Notes: generated by a model from the letters alone, not told the origin. A stretch of DNA of 64,000 bases from Ignavibacteria bacterium UBA2360 (GCA_002344125.1 DDTQ01000013.1:63235-127234); one strand, 5' to 3'; numbered from the stretch's first letter, positions 16,653 through 25,719 are shown. A program made the numbers and translations.

Positions 16653-18923
16653 TTGAACAATATTCTGTTTTTTACTGTCGTTTTTTTATTCAGCGGGAAT
16701 TTACTCGCCCGGGATACAACCACAGGAAGATCTGATTCTGTTAATGTTAACATGAAACCTGAGTTAACAATTTCAAAATGCAAAGCATCTGAAGTTGTCA
16801 TTGACGGTATCCTGGACGAACCCGTTTGGGAAACCTGCAATACAGCCACTGACTTTGTTGAAATTGAGCCGGGTGATAATCTGCCGGCTTCTGTTAAAAC
16901 CGATGTCAAAATGACATACGATGAGGATAATCTGTATGTGGCATTTATCTGTTATGATGACAGGATGTCAAAACTCAGAGTTAACCTTACCGATAGGGAT
17001 AAAATGTACCAGGATGATTTTGTCGGTATTTTAATTGATACCTATAATGATCATAAGCAGGCGTATGAGATATTTCTGAATCCTTTTGGAATTCAGGGTG
17101 ATGGTATATGGACAAAGCAGGGTGAAGAAATGAACTTTGATATGCTCTACGAAGCAGAAGCGAAGATATATAAGGATAAATGGATCGTCGAACTGGCTGT
17201 ACCATTCAAGAGTATTCGTTTCCCTGATAAAGATGAACAGCAATGGGGTGTGCATATAATTAGGACAAGACCGAGGGAAAGCCGTACGCAGTTTTCATGG
17301 GCAAAGGTATCAAGAGATAACTCTGAGTTCCTAAGCCAGGCAGGGATAATCAAGGGTTTTAAAAAGCTGAAAAAAGGCAAGCAGCTTGAGCTTCTTCCGT
17401 TTGTGCTGGGTTCGCAATTTGGTTACAGGGAAGATGGATCTGATCCGGGTTCAAAATTTATAAATGAAAAGATAAAGGGAGATCTTGGCATTGGTGTCAA
17501 ATACGGATTTTCTTCCAATCTTACTGGGGAAATTTCAATCAACCCGGATTTTTCACAGGTTGAAAGCGATGCTGCGCAGATCAGTGTGAATTCTTCTTCA
17601 GCAGTCTTCTATCCTGAAAAACGGCCATTTTTCCTTGATGGTGCTAATATATTCAAATCTTATATTGATGTTGTTTATACCAGGATGCTTAATAATCCGC
17701 TCTATACCGCCAAACTTATCGGAAAAATTGACGATATTGATGTTGGTTATCTTATGGGGTATGACCAAAACACACCCTTCATTGTTCCGGGCAAATACGG
17801 CTCTGATTTTATACTTACTGATCTCAAATCTTTCGGCAATGCTCTCAGACTTAGAAAAAGCCTGAAGGGTTCATCTTATATAGGCTTCATCGGAACTGAC
17901 CATGAAACCGGGGATAGTTATAACAGGGTGGTAGGTCTGGATGGTTCATTCAACTTTGCCGGTAAATACTATTTCAATTGGCAGGCGCTTGGGTATTTTA
18001 CAAAAGAGCTGAATGATTCAGCAATATACAGCAATTCAACCGCAATTAATTCCGTGGGCAATGACGCGGGTTTCAACGGTGAGAGCCTTTCAGGCTTTGG
18101 CGGTACCTTCGCTCTTGTAAGAAGCTCAAGGAACTGGAATGGGGAAGTCTTTCTTAATATCGCGCCGCCTGAAGCCAGACGCGAACTTGGTTACATGAGC
18201 AAAAATGACTTCAGAGAGCTGGGTATGTGGCACGGCTACACAATATATCCGCATAATTCTGTTTTCTTAAGGATTGAACCAAACTTTAACACGGGGGTTC
18301 AATATTCCTATGACGGAAAAATTAAGGAGCAATGGCTGGTACCGCAGTTCTATATACAGTTCAAACACCAGATCAATCTTAGTGGCGGCTACCTGGCTAT
18401 AAATAATGAGAACTACTACGATGTCTATCACAAGAATGTGAACAGGGGATGGCTCAACATAAATATTAACACCAGCTCTTTTGTGACCGGTGGAGCCTTC
18501 TACGAGCTCGGAAAGTATATTGTCAGGTTTGAAGAACCTTCTTATATTGGCTGGGGATTCAATGCCGAAGCCTGGATGACAATTAAACCGATCAACAACC
18601 TTGTACTTGAAAACAACTACAGCTATTTCGAGCTTTCAAAAGAAAAAAGCGCTGAAAAATTATATTCAGGGTATATCTTCAGGAACAAAACCTCATTCCA
18701 GTTTACCAGGAGATTCTTTCTTAGGCTTGTTATGCAATATGATTCCTTCAACAGGAGTTTTGATATTGATCCCTTGTTCAGCTATAAATGGAATCCGTTC
18801 ACCATATTTTATATCGGATCAACGCACAACCTTGCCGATATTGGTAAATCTCAAAACCACGGAAGATTTCTGGAAACACAAAGACAATTCTTCGCCAAAT
18901 TTCAATACCTTTTTAAAATGTGA
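16653..18923 (+). CDS. DUF5916 protein with CBM9-like domain
   Basis: 756 residues. Signal peptide MNNILFFTVVFLFSGNLLA. Residues about 40-220 form a carbohydrate-binding family 9-like domain (VIDGILDEPVWETC, TDVKMTYDEDNLYVAFICYD, YEIFLNPFGIQGDG); the rest is the DUF5916 region (INPDFSQVESDAAQISVN, YPEKRPFFLDGANIF), rich in alternating aromatic strands that suggest an outer-membrane beta-barrel. Family function is unknown; polysaccharide handling at the surface is a common guess. Start is TTG 16653, needed to give a complete signal peptide. A long hairpin at 18961-19007 follows. Confidence 0.85.
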   Translation: MNNILFFTVVFLFSGNLLARDTTTGRSDSVNVNMKPELTISKCKASEVVIDGILDEPVWETCNTATDFVEIEPGDNLPASVKTDVKMTYDEDNLYVAFICYDDRMSKLRVNLTDRDKMYQDDFVGILIDTYNDHKQAYEIFLNPFGIQGDGIWTKQGEEMNFDMLYEAEAKIYKDKWIVELAVPFKSIRFPDKDEQQWGVHIIRTRPRESRTQFSWAKVSRDNSEFLSQAGIIKGFKKLKKGKQLELLPFVLGSQFGYREDGSDPGSKFINEKIKGDLGIGVKYGFSSNLTGEISINPDFSQVESDAAQISVNSSSAVFYPEKRPFFLDGANIFKSYIDVVYTRMLNNPLYTAKLIGKIDDIDVGYLMGYDQNTPFIVPGKYGSDFILTDLKSFGNALRLRKSLKGSSYIGFIGTDHETGDSYNRVVGLDGSFNFAGKYYFNWQALGYFTKELNDSAIYSNSTAINSVGNDAGFNGESLSGFGGTFALVRSSRNWNGEVFLNIAPPEARRELGYMSKNDFRELGMWHGYTIYPHNSVFLRIEPNFNTGVQYSYDGKIKEQWLVPQFYIQFKHQINLSGGYLAINNENYYDVYHKNVNRGWLNININTSSFVTGGAFYELGKYIVRFEEPSYIGWGFNAEAWMTIKPINNLVLENNYSYFELSKEKSAEKLYSGYIFRNKTSFQFTRRFFLRLVMQYDSFNRSFDIDPLFSYKWNPFTIFYIGSTHNLADIGKSQNHGRFLETQRQFFAKFQYLFKM

Positions 18924-18960
18924 TCTATTGAATTCTGTTATAAGAGTTACTTGATTTTTA

Positions 18961-19007
18961 AAGTGAAACGGAGTATCGTTTGTTGAAAATGATGCTCCGT
19001 TTTACTT
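18961..19007. terminator. 17-bp stem, bidirectional terminator
   Basis: aagtgaaacggagtatc (18961-18977) pairs with gatgctccgttttactt (18991-19007), 17 pairs with two G-T wobbles and a 13-base loop. It sits 37 bases past the DUF5916 stop and overlaps the stop codon of the 44-residue minus-strand gene, so it can serve both convergent genes. Confidence 0.75.
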
Positions 19008-19136
19008 TGCTACTACACTCAGAAGATTCTGAACTGTTCCGTACAATGACCAAAAATACTGTACATTGTAAAATAATATGTATAGTATAACTATACTTAC
19101 CTGAAACATCGAGATTACAAAATTTACTGCTTTCAT
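19002..19136 (-). CDS. Novel 44-residue membrane protein
   Basis: Translation of the minus strand from ATG 19136 gives MKAVNFVISMFQVSIVILYI..., 44 residues ending ...LLSVVAK, with one long hydrophobic segment (about residues 5-29, FVISMFQVSIVILYILFYNV) and a short polar tail. Support for a real gene: a consensus promoter at 19175-19205, an AAGGG tract eight bases before the ATG, and a 17-bp terminator stem that begins at its stop codon. No family is recognised. The nearest cargo genes are T9SS proteins on the same strand, but it is separately transcribed. It could also be a leader peptide or a toxin-like small membrane protein; nothing decides this. Confidence 0.65.
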   Translation of the reverse strand: MKAVNFVISMFQVSIVILYILFYNVQYFWSLYGTVQNLLSVVAK

Positions 19137-19174
19137 TATTCTTTCCCTTATTATTACTACTGTTTTATACTACT

Positions 19175-19205
19175 CAAAATTAAGGGTTTCGGTTAGTTTT
19201 CTCAA
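19175..19205 (-). promoter_or_regulatory. Promoter of the 44-residue gene (TTG-N20-TAATTTTG)
   Basis: Minus strand: TTG at 19205-19203, 20-base spacer, TAATTTTG at 19182-19175. The box ends 38 bases before the ATG. Exact consensus match with no other minus-strand gene between it and the small ORF. Confidence 0.7.
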
Positions 19206-19316
19206 TACCATGTATTAGGGATATTAGCGAATAATACTGCAAATATGCGGATTCATAGCTATAATGACAATATTTGCATAAAAGTGACTACACGATATAC
19301 GGTATCCCTGAAATTG

Positions 19317-19342
19317 AAAAAGCCGGATATAATCCGGCTTTT
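19317..19342 (-). terminator. Terminator of the T9SS gene at 19373-20674
   Basis: Arms agccggat (19321-19328) and atccggct (19332-19339); read on the minus strand the stem ends in a run of T (aaaa on the plus strand at 19317-19321). It follows the stop by about 30 bases. Confidence 0.85.
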
Positions 19343-19372
19343 GGGGAATAAATTATTATGCTTTTCCAGAGC

Positions 19373-20674
19373 TTATTTTGTTAATATCATTTTGTTTGTT
19401 TCTGAATATGAAGTTGATCCGTCATTAAATCGCAGCACGTAGAAGTAAATTCCGCTTGCCAATCCGCTCGCTTCAAAACTAACTGAAAAGCTGCCTGCGG
19501 CTTGATTGGAATTTACCAGCGTTTTAACTGCCTTGCCTGTCATATCGTACACTGTCAAATTGACGTCTCCTGCATTTTGTAAAGTGTAATTAACAGTGGT
19601 TACAGGGTTAAACGGATTCGGATAGTTCCTTAGGCTTCCGGGAGCATTCTGAATACGTTTGTTTGAAGCCAGTTGTACTGCCGCAGGTAAACTCCAGTTT
19701 AAGCCGCCGTTGGTTGTATAAAGCAGCGAGTCAGTTGTGCCTCCGGTAATGCCAAAAACACTGCTGCCAAAAGACATTGCATTGAGATACTGTGTTACAG
19801 GGGTGGAAATCACATTCCAGTTCACGCCGCTGTCTGTTGAACGAACAACCTTACCCTGTGATGTTGTACCTATAAGAGTCGATTGGTCAATAAATTCAAT
19901 TTGGTACAGCTCCGTATTAACACCTGATGAAATTACACTCCATGAATTCCCGCGGTTTGTCGAGCGCAGTATCTTGCCCGTTTCTGTTCCGCAAATTACC
20001 GTATTTTCGTAAGATGTGATCGAAAGGATATCTTCCTGTACCGGAAGTGTTACGGTGAACCAATCAACCATGTTTGTGCTTGCTATACAAGCGCCGTTTT
20101 GGCCGACTGCAATTATATTAATGACCCTGGATGAAGCTGGCGGCATTGAGATCAAACTGTTAAGATCCGGTGAAGTATTCAGCTGTACCTGCCCCCAGGT
20201 TATGCCCTGATCGGTAGATTTAATTAGTGTGCCGTTATTGCCGCATATGTAATAGTTGTTTTGATCGTAGATCAGTATATCATGCAGATCTTCCATTGAA
20301 TATTCAGTTTTAATATCCCAGGAATTACCTTCATCTGTAGTGCGCATTATGACGCCGTTGCTTCCGGCGGTAAGTATTATGTTGTTTTCTGTATTATCTG
20401 CTATGTAAGATGTCATCTTGCCGGTATGGAGTACATTTGTTAAATTACCTGAAATATCTACCCAGTTCACACCGCCGTTAATTGACTTCATGATCAGTCC
20501 GTTTTCACCAGTCAACAGCGCGGTTTTCCCGTCCTTAAAGCTAATATCAGTGATTATACCGGCTGTTTGAGAAATGACCTCAACCGAAAAAAGTAACAGA
20601 ATGCAAAGGGTGTATCTAAATTTTTTTGCACGTAAAGATGAACATGGATGGTTTGTTGTTGTATTTTCAGACAT
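19373..20674 (-). CDS. YCF48-like beta-propeller protein with T9SS sorting domain
   Basis: 433 residues. A short charged N-terminal extension precedes a signal peptide (about 19-36, FRYTLCILLLFSVEVIS). Residues about 40-340 carry six or seven ~47-residue units of the type GENGLIMKSINGGVNW, GNNGTLIKSTDQGITW, TTQGK-like TSQGKVVRSTDSGVNW, as in YCF48/BNR-type propellers. The C-terminal ~80 residues are a T9SS type A domain: NYPNPFNPVTTV, VYDMTGKAVKTLVN, GLASGIYFYVLRF, ending KMILTK. Secreted through T9SS and probably surface-attached; ligand unknown. No clear promoter in the short gap from the upstream gene, which itself has a terminator there. Confidence 0.88.
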   Translation of the reverse strand: MSENTTTNHPCSSLRAKKFRYTLCILLLFSVEVISQTAGIITDISFKDGKTALLTGENGLIMKSINGGVNWVDISGNLTNVLHTGKMTSYIADNTENNIILTAGSNGVIMRTTDEGNSWDIKTEYSMEDLHDILIYDQNNYYICGNNGTLIKSTDQGITWGQVQLNTSPDLNSLISMPPASSRVINIIAVGQNGACIASTNMVDWFTVTLPVQEDILSITSYENTVICGTETGKILRSTNRGNSWSVISSGVNTELYQIEFIDQSTLIGTTSQGKVVRSTDSGVNWNVISTPVTQYLNAMSFGSSVFGITGGTTDSLLYTTNGGLNWSLPAAVQLASNKRIQNAPGSLRNYPNPFNPVTTVNYTLQNAGDVNLTVYDMTGKAVKTLVNSNQAAGSFSVSFEASGLASGIYFYVLRFNDGSTSYSETNKMILTK

Positions 20675-20721
20675 CAGGGTACTTATTTATGGTTTAACGT
20701 TTCATTTTTTGTTTAAACAAT

Positions 20722-20752
20722 AAAACGCCGGCAAGTAAATGCCGGCGCTTTT
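20722..20752 (-). terminator. Terminator of the T9SS gene at 20801-22087
   Basis: aaaacgccggca ... tgccggcgctttt: a 10-bp G+C-rich stem flanked by A and T runs, about 50 bases past the stop on the minus strand. Confidence 0.85.
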
Positions 20753-20800
20753 AAATGGTTAGATTGATGATTTAAATATCTAATAACCATTTTAATAGAA

Positions 20801-22087
20801 TTACTTGGTTAAGATCATTCTCATTGTTTTGGTAATTTCATTAACGCCGGTGTTCACCCTCAAAACGTAGAAGTATATTCCGCTTGCAAGGTTTGAAGCG
20901 TTAAAGTTAACTGAATATGTGCCTGCATTCTGGAATGAATTTACCAGGGTTCTTACTTCTCTGCCTGTCATATCGTAAATTTTTATGTTTACACTGGCAT
21001 TATCATTAATAGCATAGCTGATAACAGTTGAAGGATTGAACGGGTTCGGATAGTTCTGGCTGAGTTCAATTTTTTCCTTTTTTACTGTGCTCAGGCTGTT
21101 GTTTGCCAGGGATTCAACCCATGTCATTCCGCCGTCAATTGTGTAAAGTTCGGTTCCGTTTTCGCCGGTTGTTATACCGAAGTCACTTGTGCCGAAACTT
21201 ACTGAAAAGAGATCATTTGTTGTCGGGGTCTGAATAGAAGTCCAGTTATCACCAAGATCACTGCTCATGAGCACCAAGCCGTCTTCAGCGGAAGCCAGCA
21301 TATCCTGTTTATTTTCGTTACTTACATATTTCAAAGAGTAAATGTCAAGTGTTGTGCCTGAGTTCATTGTTACCCATGATAGCCCGCCGTCAATTGATTT
21401 GATTATCTGGCCATCATCGCCTGCTGCAACTACTGTCTGGTCATTTGCGAAAATTACTGCGTTTATATCTCTGTTAATATTGCTTTCAACCCGAGTCCAT
21501 GTTGTACCAAGATCCATACTTACCATCACAATTCCGTTGTCACCAACAATTACCGGCAATCTTTTGTTGGAATACGGGTTATCTGACATCAGAGCTATCA
21601 TTCTAAGATTCTCTTCTGTGCCTGTCAGGATTGGTGACCAGGTTTCCCCAAGATCATATGATACTAATAGCGTACCGTTATTTCCGCAAACGTAAACTTC
21701 ACTTTCGTTTCTTATTGTAACATAGTTCAGGTTTTCTGTCGTACCTGCATTTAGTATGCTCCAGTTTAGACCGCTGTTATCAGATTTTAAGATAACGCCG
21801 TTCTCTCCGCAGGCGAACTGCACAACATTTGTTGTGCCTCGTTTATCTGTATAAGTGTAACTATCATTGCTGAATAGTACATTCGTGATACCGGGGTCCT
21901 GCATTGACCAGTTCAATCCGCCGTCTTCTGTGCGCATTACAAGTCCATCCTGGCCTACCATTGTTGCGGTAGTTGAGTTTTCAAACTTCACGCTGAATTG
22001 GTTCACCGGTGTTTGAGAAAATATCTTAACTGCCGTCAAAATAAAAAATACTGCTGATAATGTGATGATTGTTTTACTGAGTTTCAT
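20801..22087 (-). CDS. YCF48-like beta-propeller protein with T9SS sorting domain
   Basis: 428 residues. Signal peptide MKLSKTIITLSAVFFILTAVKIFS. Repeats of ~47 residues through about 345, for example GQDGLVMRTEDGGLNW, GENGVILKSDNSGLNW, GNNGTLLVSYDLGETW, GDDGQIIKSIDGGLSW. T9SS type A tail with NYPNPFNPSTVI, YDMTGREVRTLVN and ASGIYFYVLR, ending RMILTK. Close paralogue of the proteins at 19373 and 24276 (shared VKFENSTTATMVGQDGLVMR-like opening). Own promoter (22220-22250) and terminator, so a stand-alone unit. Confidence 0.9.
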   Translation of the reverse strand: MKLSKTIITLSAVFFILTAVKIFSQTPVNQFSVKFENSTTATMVGQDGLVMRTEDGGLNWSMQDPGITNVLFSNDSYTYTDKRGTTNVVQFACGENGVILKSDNSGLNWSILNAGTTENLNYVTIRNESEVYVCGNNGTLLVSYDLGETWSPILTGTEENLRMIALMSDNPYSNKRLPVIVGDNGIVMVSMDLGTTWTRVESNINRDINAVIFANDQTVVAAGDDGQIIKSIDGGLSWVTMNSGTTLDIYSLKYVSNENKQDMLASAEDGLVLMSSDLGDNWTSIQTPTTNDLFSVSFGTSDFGITTGENGTELYTIDGGMTWVESLANNSLSTVKKEKIELSQNYPNPFNPSTVISYAINDNASVNIKIYDMTGREVRTLVNSFQNAGTYSVNFNASNLASGIYFYVLRVNTGVNEITKTMRMILTK

Positions 22088-22219
22088 TTAGAATCTCTCT
22101 TTCATAGGGTTTAATTTAAAAATGTGTAATTATACAGGGTTCTCTTTTTTAGAATTCCTGAATAGTCTGTTAATTTATTTCTGTAAACTTAAAATGTAAG
22201 TGTTCATTTTCGTTCTTTA

Positions 22220-22250
22220 CAAATATAGCCCTAAAGAGGTGAGATGACAA
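22220..22250 (-). promoter_or_regulatory. Promoter of the 20801-22087 gene (TTG-N20-TATATTTG)
   Basis: Minus strand TTG 22250-22248, 20-base spacer, TATATTTG 22227-22220; about 130 bases of A-rich leader follow before the ATG. The rest of the 22088-22484 gap holds the palindromic repeat at 22349-22378 and nothing coding that I can see. Confidence 0.7.
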
Positions 22251-22348
22251 TAACGTTTTTCGTTACTTTTCGGGGAAGACAATATAAAGCAGGATATAAG
22301 GCCGGAAACTGAAAAAGCGGTTTATTCGGAGCTTGCTTCCATTTCTGT

Positions 22349-22378
22349 TAACCCCGGCTTTTAAGCCGGGGATATTGT
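22349..22378. repeat. Palindromic repeat (ccccggctt/aagccgggg), also at 25720-25748
   Basis: An element of about 29 bases, with arms ccccggctt and aagccgggg, occurs here and, with the same flanks (taa before, atattg after), at 25720-25748. Both lie between T9SS cargo genes. REP-like. Confidence 0.8.
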
Positions 22379-22484
22379 TGTTCCAAAATTAAATGAAGCA
22401 TTAAAGCTGGCTCAGTTTTGATAAAGTGATTCTTTTAGATAGAAAGTAATTCACTGTCTATTTGTTAAACTTGAGACTATTAAA

Positions 22485-23942
22485 TTATTTCGCCAATATC
22501 ATTTTAACCGTTTTGCTGAAATTTCCTGCGCTGATAGTATAAAAATACACTCCGCTTGAAAGATTTGAAGCGTTGAAGTTAACTGTGTGATTACCGGCTG
22601 CCATTTCTGCGTTTACCAGAACAGCGGCTTCTTTACCGGTCATATCGTAAACTCTGATGCTTACTTTTGAATCAACAGGAAGGCTGAAATCTATCTTTGT
22701 TGAAGGATTGAACGGGTTCGGGTAATTTTGTGAAATTGAATATTCCGCTGGAATACCGGTATTAACAGGTGAATTGTCGCCGCCTGTATAACCTGTTGAG
22801 CTGATCTCTGTTTTGGAACCGGTAAACGGATTACCGAATTCAGGGTTAAATGTGAATTCAAAACCGTTCTTTATGATCTCAAACCTGTTAACAATTACGG
22901 GGCAGTTTACATTCAAATTCCTCTGTAATGTAATTGAGTTCTTTAACTCAAATTTTTCAAGGTTTGAAGGGAAAACCAATTCACCTGAGCCTGTAATGTT
23001 CTGTGTACCTGCGCCTGTGAAGATCACTTTAAACCTGCTGCCTGTTTCATCTGAAAATTTCAATGAACCTTCTGCGTTAACATTACCATGAATACTGAAT
23101 GTTGGTGTATATGAAGAATTTGTGTTCTTGATAGTTAAAGAACCACCCGCTTTTACAGTCAGATTATTGATATTTATGTCTGAATTACATGATTCCGTCA
23201 AACTTACCGCAGTACCTGATTCTATGGTAAGATCTGCGATGCTTCTGCCTGAGATCTGCAATGAAGCGATATTTGTTATTACCAGATTACTTGATGTTTC
23301 AAATAATACTTTTGAATTGGGAGCGTTTACACCGAATGGATTCACTGCATTTGAGTGATTGATCCTGAATGATGATCCGCTTTCAAATACTACTGCATTG
23401 CTTACGCCAATTGTGTTGAAAATACTGCCGGGGCACTGCTGGGTAAAAACTGAACCCTGTTTGAACTTAAGTGCCATTGCGTCTGCGGCGTTTATGTAAT
23501 GGGCAATTGAGCCTTCAAAACTTAAATTACCTTTTATCTCTCCGGTTGCCCCTGTTCCTAAGTAAACATTCAATGAAGGGTCATTTCCGGTTATTTTTAA
23601 ACTTGAACCTGTTTCAACTACAAGATCCTCTCCGGCTGCGCCTTTAATTGTAACTAATTTTGCATTTCCGCTTGCCGGTGAAAGAATAAGATTAGTGTTA
23701 TTCTTTACGATCAATTGACCGATCGTTACCTGGTAAACATTGGTTACGTTAAGTGTTCCGGAATTCTCAAATACCAGTATATCTGTAACAAGACCTATCT
23801 GGCGAAAAGGGGTCCAGTTACCGGCAGTTGAAAAATTGGAATTAACAGAACCGTTCCATGTATAAACTGTCTGCGAATTTGTAAAATCAGCTAAAATTAA
23901 AAAAAGAAGTAAAAATGAGAAGAGTTTTGTAGTTTTGTTCAT
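22485..23942 (-). CDS. Beta-helix-like secreted protein with T9SS sorting domain
   Basis: 485 residues. Signal peptide MNKTTKLFSFLLLFLILADFTNS. Opens the mature part with TWNGSVNSNFSTAGNWTP, a WNG...AGNW motif common in T9SS cargo, then many short beta repeats rich in Val, Ile, Asn and Ser (NTNLILSPASGNAKL, ESGTAVSLTESCNSDININNL) suggesting a parallel beta-helix to about 380. C-terminal type A domain: NYPNPFNPSTKI, VYDMTGKEAAVLVN, LSSGVYFYTI, ending KMILAK. No catalytic motif seen; adhesin-like. Own promoter at 24006-24037; no convincing terminator. Confidence 0.85.
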   Translation of the reverse strand: MNKTTKLFSFLLLFLILADFTNSQTVYTWNGSVNSNFSTAGNWTPFRQIGLVTDILVFENSGTLNVTNVYQVTIGQLIVKNNTNLILSPASGNAKLVTIKGAAGEDLVVETGSSLKITGNDPSLNVYLGTGATGEIKGNLSFEGSIAHYINAADAMALKFKQGSVFTQQCPGSIFNTIGVSNAVVFESGSSFRINHSNAVNPFGVNAPNSKVLFETSSNLVITNIASLQISGRSIADLTIESGTAVSLTESCNSDININNLTVKAGGSLTIKNTNSSYTPTFSIHGNVNAEGSLKFSDETGSRFKVIFTGAGTQNITGSGELVFPSNLEKFELKNSITLQRNLNVNCPVIVNRFEIIKNGFEFTFNPEFGNPFTGSKTEISSTGYTGGDNSPVNTGIPAEYSISQNYPNPFNPSTKIDFSLPVDSKVSIRVYDMTGKEAAVLVNAEMAAGNHTVNFNASNLSSGVYFYTISAGNFSKTVKMILAK

Positions 23943-24005
23943 TTGAAAAGATTAGTTTTTATTTAATTAATAATCTTTTCTGCTTTTTCCCTTACTAATT
24001 ATGTA

Positions 24006-24037
24006 CAAATATAGCTTGTTGGGTACATACGAAACAA
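24006..24037 (-). promoter_or_regulatory. Promoter of the 22485-23942 gene (TTG-N21-TATATTTG)
   Basis: Minus strand TTG 24037-24035, 21-base spacer, TATATTTG 24013-24006. The leader after it (23968-23998) closely matches the leader of the gene at 32809-35436. No ORF in the 23943-24275 gap; its other content is the terminator at 24188-24217. Confidence 0.7.
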
Positions 24038-24187
24038 TTAATCAAAAGTGTATTTTTTACTCACTTATAGCCCGACGTTATCCCTAAAACTACTACTTGT
24101 TTCTCGGGTTTATAGTTAGGCTATATTTTCTCTGAAATTACATAATGCTGTAATTCTTTGTAGGAATTTTAGAATTGTTGAATATAA

Positions 24188-24217
24188 AGAAAAACGCCGC
24201 TCTTTCAAGCGGCGTTA
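24188..24217 (-). terminator. Terminator of the T9SS gene at 24276-25520
   Basis: aacgccgc (to 24200), loop tctttcaa, gcggcgtt (24209-24216), preceded on the plus strand by aaaaa, giving a T run on the minus strand. About 60 bases past the stop. Confidence 0.85.
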
Positions 24218-24275
24218 GCAGTAACAATACGAAGGAAGAACAAGAATCGTTCCGGCGAAAGGGTAGAAATTTCCT

Positions 24276-25520
24276 TTACTTCGTAAGGATCATTTTATTT
24301 ACCTTTGTGGTAAAATCTGCGCCGTTTTGTACAGATAATTTATAAAAATACACTCCGCTTGCTAGACCTGCTGCGTCAAATCTGACTGAATGACTGCCGG
24401 TATTCTGGTATCCTGAAAACAGGTTTGCTACTTCTCTTCCGGCTATATCATATACTTTTAACGTTACATTCGCGCCTGAAGGCAGATTGTAATTGATGTT
24501 TGTTGAAGGATTGAACGGGTTAGGATAGTTCTGCTCTAATGTTACCGATTGCCTCTTGCTTCCGAAAACTATCTGGTAATTTGGTGATTCTTCCACCCAT
24601 GTTAAGCCGCCATCTGTAGAATATATTTCAAGTCCGTCTGAGCCTACTGCAATACCTATCTGCGTGTCATAAAATGCGACAGAATTCAGATCGTTGGATT
24701 CACCGGCTATTGTTACAGTTGAACTTTGCCATGAATAACCGCCGTCGTCAGTTTTCAGCATCATTCCGTTATCACCGGCAATTACACCTTCGTTATCATT
24801 AAAGAAAACTACTTCATTAAAATCATTCTCTGTCATTAATATGCTGGGGCCATACCATGAAATTCCGCCGTCATTTGTCATAAATGCCGTACCTTCATCA
24901 CCAACCACTGCTGCTGTAAACTCATTTACTGCTTCAACAGAATTGAAATTCCTTGTTGTGAAAGACATATCCATAGTTGTCCAGCTTTGTCCGCCATCCT
25001 CTGTTTTTAGCAAAGTTCCAAGTTCGCCTGCAGCGTAACCGGTCATAGCGTTAAGGAAATTTACATCTCTCAGATTCTTTGTTGTGTTTGTTACTGCCGG
25101 ATTCCATGTGAGGCCGGCATCATCAGAATAATAAATTATACCGTTATTGCCGCAAACTACAGCCGTACCATCCAGCAGTTCAATATCGTTCAGGTTTTCT
25201 GTTGTTCCGGGCAGGATAGGGTCCCAGGTAGTCCCGTTATCCACTGATCTTAAAATTACACCGTTCTCTCCGGCTGCCAGAGAAATTCCGTTATTGATCG
25301 ATGTTCCAAACAATACATTAGAAATGTTCGTTTGCTGCTCGTTCCATGTTAAGCCGCGGTCGGTTGATCTCATTATCAAACCGTTCTCACCAACAAGCGA
25401 TACAGTTGTAGAGCTCTCAAATTTCACGGCATGTTCATTAAGCTGTGAATTCTGAGCGAAAATTGATGCTGATAAAAGCAAAAATGCTAATAATGTTGAT
25501 TTGAAGTAAGTGGTAAACAT
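24276..25520 (-). CDS. YCF48-like beta-propeller protein with T9SS sorting domain
   Basis: 414 residues. Signal peptide MFTTYFKSTLLAFLLLSASIFA. Seven ~45-residue units (GENGLIMRSTDRGLTW, GENGVILRSVDNGTTW, GNNGIIYYSDDAGLTW, GELGTLLKTEDGGQSW, GDEGTAFMTNDGGISW, GDNGMMLKTDDGGYSW, GSDGLEIYSTDGGLTW) form a predicted propeller, the cleanest of the three paralogues. Type A T9SS tail with NYPNPFNPSTNI, VYDIAGREVANLF and ASGVYFYKL, ending KMILTK. Separate promoter and terminator. Confidence 0.9.
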   Translation of the reverse strand: MFTTYFKSTLLAFLLLSASIFAQNSQLNEHAVKFESSTTVSLVGENGLIMRSTDRGLTWNEQQTNISNVLFGTSINNGISLAAGENGVILRSVDNGTTWDPILPGTTENLNDIELLDGTAVVCGNNGIIYYSDDAGLTWNPAVTNTTKNLRDVNFLNAMTGYAAGELGTLLKTEDGGQSWTTMDMSFTTRNFNSVEAVNEFTAAVVGDEGTAFMTNDGGISWYGPSILMTENDFNEVVFFNDNEGVIAGDNGMMLKTDDGGYSWQSSTVTIAGESNDLNSVAFYDTQIGIAVGSDGLEIYSTDGGLTWVEESPNYQIVFGSKRQSVTLEQNYPNPFNPSTNINYNLPSGANVTLKVYDIAGREVANLFSGYQNTGSHSVRFDAAGLASGVYFYKLSVQNGADFTTKVNKMILTK

Positions 25521-25630
25521 TTTTTTGTTTCCTTTCGTATTGGGTTTTTTGTTAAAAGAGTTCTTGTTCTGCTTTAAACGTTTTTTTCTTGTTATTTGGA
25601 AATTGTTACATAGGGTGAATCTTTATGATA

Positions 25631-25661
25631 CAAAGTTAGCTTAAAGGGGGTAGGGAATCAA
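25631..25661 (-). promoter_or_regulatory. Promoter of the 24276-25520 gene (TTG-N20-TAACTTTG)
   Basis: Minus strand TTG 25661-25659, 20-base spacer, TAACTTTG 25638-25631. About 110 bases of leader follow. The remaining part of the 25521-25892 gap carries the repeat at 25720-25748 and no visible gene. Confidence 0.65.
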
Positions 25662-25719
25662 TACCGAATTTAGGCTAATTATCAAAAAAGCCTGTGGTTA
25701 CAGTTGTCTAAAAATATGC

